Part shown: positions 37,599-48,252 of the stretch, one piece after another | Layout of the letters: each line of letters opens with the position of its first letter | Numbering within the stretch: the first letter of the stretch is position 1 | Assembly: GCA_029204225.1 (NCBI GenBank) | Contig: CM055095.1 | Location: 72,015,347 to 72,079,346 of the forward strand | Direction: 5' to 3' | Origin: Diphasiastrum complanatum | Taxonomy: Eukaryota; Streptophyta; Lycopodiopsida; Lycopodiales; Lycopodiaceae | Length of the DNA stretch: 64,000 nucleotides | The notes under the pieces: model-generated | Told to the model about the DNA's origin: nothing | Database searches by the model: none | What the model saw: the letters and a program-made list of their open reading frames with translations, nothing else | Position numbers and translations under genes: made by a program

Positions 37599-39558
37599 CT
37601 ATGGTAGACCATAGGACAAACATGGAAAAGTATTAATCAAAAGCAGTTTGTTAACGATAAGGCAAAGCTTTTCCCTCATAAAACCATTTTTCTGAAAATC
37701 GTCGAGTAAGATAGCTACCTCTCTTAAAAAAGTATCTTGATTGTTGCAGCAATACATAGCAGAAATAACCTGGGAGATAATTACTTTGTACGAGTTGTAG
37801 ACTGGCCTATTGGAAGCCAAATGTATGTACTGTAAGTATTGAAAAGGTAAGTCTCTTCTTTTATCAAACTTTGCAAGCTGATAAACACCGGTGTCTGGAT
37901 TAAAAGTAATCGAAATGTTCAAAAAACTGGTGGTGTTTGCTTCACAAGACTTTTTTTCGATATCAAGAAAATCTAGAGGATAAATCCAGAAGGGGTTATC
38001 TGGTACTCTAATCTGATTTTTGTCCATAAATGCATCAATAATGGGATTATTAATGAAGCAAATGTCATCAACATATCTAAACGAGTGACAGAAAACATTC
38101 ATATCTTTTTTGAGACCTAACCTGGCCAGTCTCTTAATAAAATGAGCTTCAAAGAACGCAAGATACCAGTTACACCAAGTAGGTGAGCATGAAAAACCCA
38201 TCGGTATACCATGAATCTGTCTCCAAGTTTTGTTTCCTAACCTGACAATACAATTGTCAATCAGAAAGGCATTCCACAAGCATAAGAGATTTTTATCGAT
38301 ATTGTACCATCCTTCGGACTTTTTATGATTCCATGACCATTTGAAGGCCTCCCTCTCTTGTTCCCATTTGAAACTCAGAAAACTTTTATTTGAATGTTTG
38401 AACGCATATGTAATGAATTTATTCATGATAGTTTTCAGCCCATCAGTGCCATCTAAAGGTATGTTTTCATAGCATTTAGAGATATCTGCAACCCATACAT
38501 TGGTAATCTTTGATGGTAAATTGAGATAAAAATTGATCAAGGACTCGCATTGCCAAAATAAGCATGTATCCACATTTAGGATACCCTTGTATGTTTTTGC
38601 CTTAAGGCTTGTACCTTCTTTGAGGAATGGTAACAACATACCAAAAGCTCTTGTTAGGAATTTTGCAAGTTTAGTAAAGCAACAGTCATGTGCATTGGTA
38701 ATCCATCTAAAAGATTCCTTGTGGGCTTTGTACATACAAAGTAGATATGGCAAAGAGTCGTTCCCTATGAAGATGTTGGGTAAAGATCCATTGAGTTTTT
38801 CCATGACATAAGTGATAGTTTCCATAACCGAGTTTTCTTGATCATTAGGAAAGGGGTTGAAGTCAGGACTACTGAGTCTATCCAAGGCAAGTTTTCGTAC
38901 AAGGAATTTACATATGAAACTTGGATTGTGTTGCGCCTTGTCAATGCCATTGATGTAGAGTAGATTTGTGAGCCATAATTTTTCATTTTAGCAGTTTGCA
39001 TTTTTGCAGTTGTGTCCTTATTGCCATACAGCCAAGTACTTAAATTCCATGGCAATGTTTTTACATAAAGTCGCATGCTCCCTTACAGTTTCTTCATTTG
39101 AATGTACATGCGTAGGCAACAATTTGATTAACTTGAACCACCCATCATAAAGTTCAGAAGCCACCTCATTCACATTGTTTTTTCGTAAGGTAATATGATT
39201 GAGACCCATCTCTAAAGATTTACGTAAATCGGGCTTTTAACAATATTGCTATCCATGGAAATAACATGCCCAAATTCATTTGCAACGAAGTTCTTGAATC
39301 TATTAAGAGATAAGCATTCAAATGAATGTAAGTTTTCTATGTCAAAATCACAGAAGACATCATAGGGAAAATACCAATCACTTTTGACACTTGGTAGGTA
39401 AGTCCAACCAAACGTATATCATGAAATCGTTCATCTACAACAATGAATAGTCTAAATAAAACATGAGCATAAAAAGTCTTCACATGGATTGCTTCAAAAA
39501 CTCTATTGCGGTAACATAAATGTAAAAAAGAGCTCTCTGAATCACTGCTAGTGGTCAA
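37599..39558 (-). pseudogene. Penelope-like element (PLE) reverse transcriptase, probably endonuclease-deficient type
   Basis: The main 428-codon open stretch (38,885-37,599) and its upstream in-frame continuation to about 39,230 give a reverse transcriptase unlike the Copia, Gypsy or LINE enzymes here. Motifs in order: FICKFLVRK near 38,920; FRWITNAHDCCFTKLAKFL near 38,707; motif A VADISKCYENIPLDG with Asp at about 38,486; motif B HGIPMGFSCSPTWCNWYL near 38,210; motif C FRYVDDICFIN with YVDD at about 38,064-38,075. The N-terminal part (39,558-39,337, HVKTFYAHVLFRLF) is in another frame. Two in-frame stops lie near 39,018 and 38,986. No GIY-YIG endonuclease follows the thumb region, as in endonuclease-lacking PLEs. 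Alternative: a domesticated or other PLE-related RT. The key aspartates are intact, but the copy is broken upstream. Confidence 0.8.
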
Positions 39559-39959
39559 CTATAGATGTCCTGTCGCTGAGATGCTGATTTCTCTCCTTTC
39601 TGTCCTTTCTCCATCCTGCACACCGATTAATCTCGGTAAAAATTCAGCCGTTTGATAGGTAGGTCGCTCTTTGTGCTACTTTGCCCTTCCTTTCTAGTAA
39701 ACCGTCTTCTTTTTCCTGTCCCGGATGTAGATACTATGGAGTTTGGATTGTTGAGATTAAAATTGCTCGTTCTTTTGCTTGTGTTCTGAAAGTATTTATC
39801 CTGGAGAGTGGAAAAGCTTGGTCGTTTAAGGAGGCGTTCTATCTCTCGTACATTCTCAGCATCGCCTAGGTGTCATGGGAGTTTGGCAGAAGAGTCTTTG
39901 GCAAGCTCAATGGAGGCATCGACCATGTACTGTCGAATGAAAAGAAAGGTAAGGTGTGC

Positions 39960-40925
39960 CTAAACCACATCTCAAGATGATTTTATAGCGATAGGCCAAG
40001 CCCCTCTGTCACCGTATCAAGGCGAGTGCCATGCTGATCAATTTTGGGGCATTGGTCCGTATCAGTTTAATCTGTTTATAGTACAAGTATGAAAAGTTTT
40101 CACCGAATATATTGCTTATCGCTAACAGCCATGGTGTGAACACGTGTGCCGATGTCAGAGCAAATCCATGCTATTCTAACCCGTGTGACTTAAGAAACGT
40201 CATGCACTATTGTCCATACTCCTGAGCATATCCATGCTTTCCAGTCGTATCTCACCATACACTGATATGACAACCAAATGGGTAATAAATGATCACAAGC
40301 CATGGTTGAATAGTGTAACTACGATTAAACTTTCGTTTATCGTAGCCCCGTATCCACCCCGTGGTTTTTTGGATCCTTGTATCGGATAGGTTTCATTTTA
40401 TTGATGAGGTTCTCATGGTTTTTACAAGGTATCAGGGCAGATCCGTGCCATTCTAATCCTTATGTAAGAACCGTTTATCTTACGCAAATCCATGCTGTCC
40501 AAGATAACATGAGGAGAACCCTTACTTCGGGACAGCGTGGGTGTTATTAAACGCAGAAGAAAATTATATTACTTATGAAGTGATACAGTTGAACTGAGTA
40601 TAAACCAAGTAGTTTCCATACTTAGGGTCTTTAACAGTCACCTAGAATGGCATACATTTATGAAGAGACACCTTACCTTTCGAGCATATGTGATGCTTGC
40701 AAATTCTGAAAACTGCTCAGAAAATTCTTACCTGGATGATTGTAGCAGTGATATCTTGTGAGGATGCCATGTTTTAGTCCTCTTGAGTGCTCTTTGCCTT
40801 CTTGAGTATTAAGCCGTTTATAACGTTATTGTCAGCCTTTTTTAAAAAAAAAACCGAAAGTAAATACTTTATGGAGAGCCTACCATTCATTGCTTATACA
40901 AATCTGAAGCAAATGGTTTAATGTA
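39960..40925 (+). repeat. Motif-array repeat family, copy 4 (tail truncated)
   Basis: The head TATAGCGATAGGCC at 39,985 and the following 90 bp match the minus strand of 11,790-11,890. ATCCATGC-type motifs lie at about 40,152 (GCAAATCCATGC), 40,228 (GAGCATATCCATGC), 40,440 (GGCAGATCCGTGCC) and 40,485 (ACGCAAATCCATGC). The last 445 bp (40,480-40,925) duplicate 35,768-36,213. The homology ends before any CATCGCTGG array. Confidence 0.82.
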
Positions 40926-41817
40926 TACATGAACCAAAACATAAAATAATGTTGATGTCCCTACAATAATAGTACCCTTCTGTATTTCACATGTGTGGAT
41001 CTGAAAATAGCAATTAATGAGCATTCTACACATAGAATTGCAAGATATCCAAAGTGTAGTGCACCAATGGATAGTAGAACCTAAGAGAACCATGTATAAG
41101 CATGAATGAGATAAGAGAGAGATAATTTCTTCTCTTTCCATGAGTTACATCCTTTTATAACAGGTTCAAAACCTAAATTGCGAACAGCTCTCCTGTTCTA
41201 ATCAGCCGCTAAATGCAAAAACAGTCTAATAGACAGCTTATGCTAAATGTAATCACAGCTTTAAGTGTTCTAATTGCCCAACAGAATCTTAAAAATTAAT
41301 TCATACTCTGAAACAAGAGTACAGTCCACCGAAGAGATTAGAGATGAATTGTATGTGGTACTACTGAAATCAAATTCAACGTGAAGTATGGTTCTGAAAT
41401 AAATGGAAGAGCAATATGATAACGCGAGTTCCTCAGGCGTCAAAGACAGCCATCGTCTGATCAGAAACTGAGGAGTCGTAGACGTCCATCTTCTAATCAG
41501 AGTGAGTAAACAAGTGCATTCAATCACAACATGCATTCATCTATGTAGTACACAGATAAAAGCAAGCTGCTGTTATATTACACTGAAGCACAATACAAAT
41601 AGCAATTACAACCAAAAGGACAACGTAATTTGGAGGCTCAAATAATGTGTCTCATGGACGGAGCAACACATAATTTGTGCTTAGACGATCTATTTATAGA
41701 CTTCATCCATGTATTAATTACATTGAATCCTTGTCAGGAAAGTCGTTGTACTTGGAAGTATATGGCTTTTGTGACAACTATACACAGTATTATACGGTCA
41801 ATAATTTAGCATTGTTG
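40926..41817. other. No gene seen; possible minus-strand LTR material
   Basis: A TATA-like TTATAAAAGGATG lies on the minus strand near 41,160 followed by GA-rich sequence, as in plant LTR promoters. No primer-binding site, gag or partner LTR is found. Frames of 80-90 codons are unrecognised. Confidence 0.35.
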
Positions 41818-42270
41818 ACGCGGACGACGACGTCGCAAATTTTCTCACTTCGCATTTTACGTGAAGTGGTTTTCTCTCACTTCACAATTTCGAAAAGTGA
41901 CTGGGAACGTTCCTCGTTCAAAATAGATGACCTTTGGCATTTTTCTCTCTCTTCGAGATTTTGCGAAAAAGCCAAAGGTGCCCTTAAAAAGGTGAAGATG
42001 CCCTTGAAACAGTTTAACTTATGAAAATAGATGACCTTAGGAAATTTTCTCACTTTGCATTTTTCGGAAAAATGCGAAAAAGCCAAAGGTGTTAAAAACA
42101 GTTAAATTTTTGAATTGCACAAGTTTAAACTTTTGAACTATGCAAGTGTCGCATTTCAGGGAAATGCGAAAAAGCCGAAGCTGTTGAAAACATAGTTCAT
42201 TTTTGCAGACTGTCGCGACACTTAGATTATTTTTGCAAACTGTCGCGAAAGTAATGTATTTCTGCAGACT
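41818..42270. repeat. Degenerate tandem repeats around GCGAAAAAGCCAAAG
   Basis: Imperfect units of roughly 80-110 bp recur, each with a version of AAATAGATGACCTT followed by TTCTCACTT, GCATTTTTCGG and GCGAAAAAGCCAAAGGTG (near 41,925-41,980, 42,025-42,090 and 42,150-42,185). TGTCGCGACA and TGTCGCGAAA follow at about 42,210-42,250. The GCGACA/GCGAAA vocabulary also occurs at 24.8-25.1 kb, suggesting related LTR sequence. Confidence 0.6.
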
Positions 42271-42819
42271 TGTTCTAAATGCTAATTTCGTGGAAGTCCT
42301 TGAAGATGGCCAAGTCTTCAATGACTTCAAATTATTGAACTTAACATCTGAACTTGAAATTATGACAGGATTGGTTACCCTTTGCTGGAGATCAGCCAGA
42401 AGCCCGTTATAGACGTTCTTCAAATAATTTGGCCGTCTAAGTTTGGGATTCCTGCAGGCATCAGATGAGCAGACGTAGAACCAAAGTTCTGACCCTAGAT
42501 CAATGATCAATAAACATGTAGGAAGAATCATGAGATAGAAATTAGTCATTCACCAAGGAGGAAACCGTGGGCTTAATTTCCAACAAGGATGATGGGATGT
42601 TTTTGTAGCTACATTCGCTTATTGATTCAACTGCTTCAATATCCTACACTCTTGTTGATTTGTTTGAGGATTTGTCAACTACTCTTAACTCTGTGTCGGC
42701 TTCTAATTTGACTTCTATTGTTTAGGGCCTTTCTTCTTCTGCTTGTTTGAGTTTTTGTTTACATAAAGGACGTGAGAGTATGTATTCGAGAAACTAGATG
42801 ATCCATTTCTTCGATTCTC
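42271..42819. other. No gene seen between tandem repeats and Copia gag relic
   Basis: A 170-codon minus frame (42,549-42,037) spans the tandem repeats and has no recognised domain. Nothing else can be supported. Confidence 0.45.
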
Positions 42820-43040
42820 TTCCTATAGCAACATCGCGATAACTCTTAATAGAGTTAAATCTAAGTGTGTCATGATGATCGTCACCCAGTTTTCATATGT
42901 GGATATCATGCTCGATAGTAGTATCATCATTGCACCTTGATTTTATATGACTGATAAGACAATGGCCCTATGTCGCAAGAGGTTCTTGAATTAATGAATG
43001 TGATTTTGTAGTGAATCATCAACCTTTGCGGCGTAAAAAC
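42820..43040 (-). pseudogene. Copia gag relic, second copy of the left-edge family
   Basis: The DNA from about 42,835 to 43,040 aligns with window positions 60-260 in the same orientation: GTCATGATGATCGTCACC against GTCGTGATGATCATCACC, and GAGGTTCTTGAATTAATGAATGTGATTT against the same site in the left copy. It corresponds to the central gag region (LPSSYDS to NHINQFKNLL of the left-edge element) but with no intact frame. It breaks off at the hairpin cluster that starts at about 43,087. Confidence 0.7.
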
Positions 43041-43086
43041 TTTTTCTACTTGTTTTTTATTCTCTTTTTTTGTCGTAAATTTTTTC

Positions 43087-43545
43087 TGACATGCACCTTC
43101 CGCATCCCCGAACGGAAAGTGCATGTGAAATTTTTGAAAAACAAAAAGGGAGGCGCAGAAATGACGTTTTGTGAGGCACCCTTTTACGTATTATGGAAGG
43201 AGCCGGGCAGAGGCCATTCTGCCCGGTAAGGATTTCCAAAAAATTTTTAGGCGAGGGAGCCTAAAAAAATTCTGGAAATCCTTACCTGGCAGAATGGCCT
43301 CTGCCCGGCTCCTTCCATTGCGTAATGGATTTTTGGACCCATTTTAAACCAATCCTTGCTGCCATGTGGCATACGCAAGCAGAATCAGCACTAAAAAAAT
43401 TTTAGACCAATCCGATGCTGCCACGTGGCAGACTCAAGGCAGAATCTGCACTAAATTTTTTTTTTAAAAAATAGGTGACTATTCTGCTTTTTAATATGTT
43501 CAGAAATGGGCAGAATAGTCACCAAAAATCCATTATGGAGAGGTA
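43087..43545. repeat. Hairpin-rich MITE-like block
   Basis: Three stacked inverted repeats occur. (1) 43,090-43,127: ACATGCAC and GTGCATGT arms with a short loop, 13 of 14 paired. (2) about 43,187-43,330: arms of about 65-70 bp (GGAAGGAGCCGGGCAGAGGC...TTTTTTAGGC) around a 6-nt centre. (3) about 43,471-43,522: GGTGACTATTCTG / CAGAATAGTCACC. Between (2) and (3) is a two-unit tandem repeat of about 57 bp (ACCAATCC...GCTGCCAYGTGGCA...GCAGAATC.GCACTAAA). No coding potential. Confidence 0.75.
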
Positions 43546-44257
43546 AGGAGATTCTCAAGAGTAGTATGAAAATGAGAAGGATTGATTTCTAGTGTCTATG
43601 GGAGGAAATCATAAATAGCTTTATTTTGATCACAAGATTGAACTCTTTAGGAGAATGAGTATCAAATTGAGCACAATTAAAAGAGGCTCTTTCAATAGTC
43701 AAGGCACAAGCACACCAAACATTCACCATATCGGCAATAATGCTATCTCAATCAGTGGGAATGGAGATTTTTCTGTTGTGAAGCGAGGTGGGTTGTGTAG
43801 GTCATTTCTAGCAGTCTTAATGCAGAAGTCTCAGAAGGTCTTTGAAAGAATATCAGTCATTGCATAGCTAAAAATTTGATTTTGCTTTTTCAACCAAGTT
43901 CTGACACTACTTGAATGACAACAGCACATTAAAGTCAGCAACTTGTTGAAAATTCAGAAAATAGAGTGTCAAGAAGAAGTCAACAGTTCCAAGCATCAAG
44001 TAAAGATCACCAATTACTATTGTGCTCCTTTCTGTACATTTCACAAGGCATACCTGCTGATGTATTGCAGCTAGACCTTGCTGAATTGGAGCACCTCCCA
44101 CTGCCCAGCACTATATTGGAGAGTCAATTTACATTGAGTGGCAATTGCCTTTCATGACCACATTCTTTGTTCTTATGTGAACAACCAAAAGAAACTAATA
44201 GAATTCTCTATCTCCTACTTTCTGTTAGTCAGAGAGATGCTTTGCAATGCCAAATTT
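43546..44257. other. 3' flank of the DUF630/DUF632 gene
   Basis: No other gene is recognised. The part next to 44,257 should contain the 3' untranslated region of the minus-strand host gene. No polyadenylation signal is assigned. Confidence 0.5.
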
Positions 44258-47200
44258 TCAATTCTCAACATGGCCGTGAAGATCCTGGTATGTCTGCATG
44301 CAGACCTTTGCAAAGTCTGATATTGCCTGCAATAAGTCAGGCATGGAAACTTTGAGACTCTTCATTGTAAGATTGCGAGTCTGATTCATGGCCTTTGTGA
44401 ATTTCTCCTTCTCGGTTTCAACAGTTAGTTTTAGTGCCTCCACTGATTGCCTTCGCTCGAAGAATATAACTTTTACGGCCTCGCCAGTTACCTCATCACC
44501 ACTATTCTGTGATGCGAACTTCTTTTCTGCATCTCTTAGAGATGCAATCTTTTTGTGCAAATCCCTTGCCAAAATATCACATTTTTTGTGAATCCTTAGC
44601 TCATCTTCTTGTTTCCTGTTAACATCTCGAATGGCATTAGCAAAATTCTGAACTGCATCACCAACATTTCTCTCTGGTAGTCTATCCAAGGCCGCTTGCC
44701 ATTCTTGACACAGGTTGTACATTGATGTTACTTTCATGCCTACAGTTTTGGAGTCACTTTCAGTTTTGAACAAACTAACCCAAAGCCATTTGTACACATT
44801 ATGAATATAATCCTTCTGAGTGCTGATTACATTTTTGAAGCTAGTCTGCCAGTTTCTAAGAGCAGCTTCTAGCTGCACAGTGGCATCTTTGTGAGATTTG
44901 CTGGTTGACTCAAGTGCTCTATTTTCTGGGATTTTGATCGTGGAAAAGAAAAGCATTTGCTTTTTGTAGCATTCATATGTTTCCGTCCACATATGGGTCA
45001 ACCTGTAGAATAGAATTGCCCAGTTTCAGATGTAAAGAAGCATATTACGAATAACGAATCTTTTCATTGGATCTTTAAAAGCAAGTTTTATAAGCCAAAG
45101 CTCTCAGCGCATATCGTTCATATGAAGTTAAAAACAATCAGCTATTAACAGCAAATTCACCCTTTATTCTTCCCAACACCCTTTTAGCAAGCATACGGAC
45201 ATTCTAGTTGATTGAGTTCTTCCCCTGGTCAGAACTTTAGAATATACTTCGTTAATATGTACTTGTAAGCCTTTGAAAACTTGTGCTGCATTCCATGGGT
45301 ATCATCTGCATTTCAGCATCTTTGCTCTGGTGAAGAGTTTTACAGAAATAAAGTGGTCATTCAGTAAAAATGATAGGTAAAGGCTTTCAGCATCAATTTG
45401 CATTCAACGATCCAGCTGTTGTTTGGATTTCTCAGGGTGAATGCTCTTATCAAAGTTACAGGTGGTTTTACTGAGTGGGCAAACAAGTACTGAAACACAT
45501 TGTTTAGACAGAGAAGCGGGCGTTTATACTTACTGGTGTCAGATCTGAAAGGATTTCACACTGCTTACCACAAGTGATACCACAAGTGAAAGAACAGTCA
45601 TGAATATGTATGCACTAATGAGATTCCTGTTACAGGCTCCTCAAAATGCTCATGAAAACAACAGGACAATTGGGAAGATGGAAGTTGTGTCAGAAATATG
45701 AGTGGCAGATTCCATAGATTAGCATGCTGCACGTAAGCTCTGCTTCAAAACGGCAACTCACCCATCCAAGAGTTCAAGCAACTGCGGGTACACTTCTTCA
45801 TCGGTGACTTTCTTGATTGCTGAAGAGGTTGCCTCCATGGCTTCATGGGAAACCATCATTTGTAATTCCAAGGTCTTAATAGTCGCTCTCGTCTTTTCAA
45901 TTCTTTCGTGATTGGCACCTTTCATATCAAGGTTAAATAGCAATTTGCGTTTCTTTCCAAGCTCAAAACTGATCGATTCCAAGGCCTGTACAAGAGGCAG
46001 GTTATCCTCCTCTCATGGCAACATTGAATAAAATGCAAACATGTTCTATTCAACGTTGCTATTTCAATACATGGATTGCCAAATGTATGACTTCACTTTA
46101 GTCCAGCCATTTGAAGTGATGCAAATGCAGAACATAGATTTATGATAGCTTTGCAGAGATTTGTACTGAATAACAGACCTTTGCTTCCTGGTAAAGTTTC
46201 TTCTCCCATGCATATAGTCTACCGAGGGTTGATGCATGGCTCGGGAACACACCACCTTCCTCGCTGATGGAGTCTTCACTAGTTTCTGTACCATTCCAAG
46301 AAAGAGGTGTTCTTGGTGACCGACTTCCCAAAGAAAGTCCACGTAAAAGCCTTGATGAATGATCTGAGGGACCTGTAATACCGAACATACCTAACAAAAT
46401 CACCCGACTGCCTTCTCTGTGGTTTTGTTTCAGTTGCACTTTGTTTTGCTTCAATTCTGTCAAAAACACTCTGACTCAAAGTTCCAGGTGCCGTTGTACG
46501 GCACCTGGTACGGCATGGGTGCTTTCTGCAATAAAACTGTATACACGATATGTGTGGTGGTATTGCCACTAGAAAAGATCTGCAGTTGTCTGCTTGTTGT
46601 TCTACTTGTTGACTAATTGGTCTGGCAATCTTCCTGTTAAAACCTCAGAAAGTTTTTCTCTTGCAAACTTGCCTTTTTATCTTCCCTGCGACTCACTAGT
46701 TCTCTTGAATATCATCTACCCACTTATAATTTTAGTCTGTAATATATGAGTGCCAATCTGAGTGACAAGGTCAACCATTCTTTCAATTTTGAGTAGCCTC
46801 AGATTGGCACTCATATATTACAGACTAAAATTACAAGTGGGTAGATGATATTCAAGAGAACTAGTGAGTCGCAGCGAAGATAAAAAGGCAAGTTTGCAAG
46901 AGAAAAACTTTCTGAGGTTTTAACAGGAAGATTGTCAGACCAATTAGTCAACAAGTAGAACAACAAGCAGACAACTTCAGATCTTTTCTAGTGGCAATAC
47001 CACCACGCATATCGTGTATACAGTTTTATTGCAGAAAGCATGACTTATGATCTCAGTTCTAGTCAAGCACAAGTTGCTTCTTTACTTTAGAGCATTTTCA
47101 GAAAGTTTTAGCTTGTATAAGAGTGTTAAGTATACCTCTAGATTCCATTACGTTTGAGTTGTAGTGAACTTTGCCGGCTTCAAGCAAGCGAGAAACATCC

Positions 47201-48252
47201 TTCCCACTCTCAGAAGCCATTAAAAACAGTTCATCGATTTCCCTAAAGACATCCAGTGGATCCATGCCCTTTGGCGGAACCATCACTGTAAGAATGTTCT
47301 TCTCTGCTTCTTTTTTCTCCTCAGGCAACTCCTCAACCTGTTTCTCTGGAGTCTCTTTCTTCTTTTCTGTTAGTTCTTCCTTGAGATCTTCTGTCTTCTG
47401 CTCTTGTTGCCGCATCAACTTCTCCTCTTTCTTCAGATCCAATTGTTCTCCTTGTTCTTGTCCTTTGTCGTCTGTTTTCTGATTTTGCTGCTCTATGATC
47501 ACAAGTGGCTCCTGCTTTGCCTCTTGTACTGGTGCATCTAGCCTAGCCGATTTCTCTGGTACTTCATCTTCCATAATTTGCACTGCTGTGGTGTGCTCGG
47601 ATCTTCTCCGTTCAATTAAATGTATAGGTATGGGAGGCTGAAACAGATCAAACCAATCCCAACCTATTTCAGAGGGAGGAGGAGGAGGAGGACTGCCAGG
47701 ATGGAAGGCTGGCTGGGGGGATGGCGGATAAGTATTATTGTACAAGTAGACAGGAGGTGAATCATTATATAAGTAATCTTGATATCTTTGGTGATCCGCA
47801 TCTTCTTGTTTCTTCTTAGGGCTGGTGGGAGGAGAGAACAACGCCAGGGGGGCGGAAATCACCACTTTTTCAGAAGGAAAAGGAATGTTTTTCTGTGCCA
47901 ACGGTGGGAGGCTTACTGTTTTTGGGATCTCCGCAGCAACAGGGGTAGCTGGTACATCAGAAGACGGTGGACGTGGTAGGGGAGCAGGCGGGGGTGAGGG
48001 TGGTAGGGGGGGTTCTGGTGGCGCTCCAGGAGGAGATGGTGGTGGTGCAGCGGAGCTGCGATTCTGCTCTCTAAATTCAACCTCAGCAAACTGCCAGAAG
48101 GCACCTCCAATATTTCGGAGAGCCTGGAAGTACTCGGCCTGGGCAGCTGCAAAGACAGTTCGAGATTTCACTGCCTGTTTCACAAAATTCTTTTGTTTCC
48201 TGCATGTGGAAACTCTCTCCTCATCCTCTACTTTCGAATTCCTGCAACCCAT
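44258..48252 (-). CDS. DUF630/DUF632 (NRG2-like) protein, four coding exons, 759 aa
   Basis: Exons on the minus strand: 48,252-47,136, 46,372-46,179, 45,985-45,762 and 45,002-44,258. All introns are GT-AG, the phases join (1, 0, 2), and the sum is 760 codons with stop. The ATG at 48,252 gives MGCRNSKVEDEERVSTCRKQ, the conserved DUF630 start; Gly2-Cys3 fits N-myristoylation/palmitoylation. DUF630 spans residues 1-60, proline-rich sequence 69-100 and a Glu/Lys/Gln-rich stretch about 250-318. DUF632 runs from about 329 (DPLDVFREIDELFLMASESG) to the end (YAWEKKLYQEAK, VYPQLLELLDGLTHMW, MPDLLQAISDFAKVCMQTY). Land-plant relatives include nitrate regulator NRG2 and rice leaf-shape proteins; the biochemical activity is unclear. 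No frame defect is seen, so it is probably functional. An in-frame upstream extension to 48,333 starts at a non-ATG codon and was not used. Confidence 0.9.
46485..46507. repeat. Short perfect palindromic hairpin in intron 1
   Basis: CAGGTGCCG and CGGCACCTG, 9-bp arms around a 5-nt loop, lie beside the large inverted repeat within intron 1 of the DUF630/DUF632 gene. A partial third copy (GTACGGCA) follows immediately. Confidence 0.8.
46520..47040. repeat. Near-perfect 243-bp inverted repeat with 35-nt loop, inside intron 1
   Basis: Left arm 46,520-46,762 and right arm 46,798-47,040 are reverse complements of equal length with about five mismatches by eye and no gaps. The loop is 46,763-46,797. 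The structure fills most of the 763-bp first intron of the DUF630/DUF632 gene, whose transcript would contain it as one long hairpin. Arms show no coding potential and no clear flanking target duplication. It could be a young fold-back element or a source of small RNA. Both are inference. Confidence 0.93.

Noticed and set aside
42037-42549. 170-codon minus-strand frame
   Set aside because: Mostly translation of the degenerate tandem repeats at 41.8-42.3 kb, with no domain.
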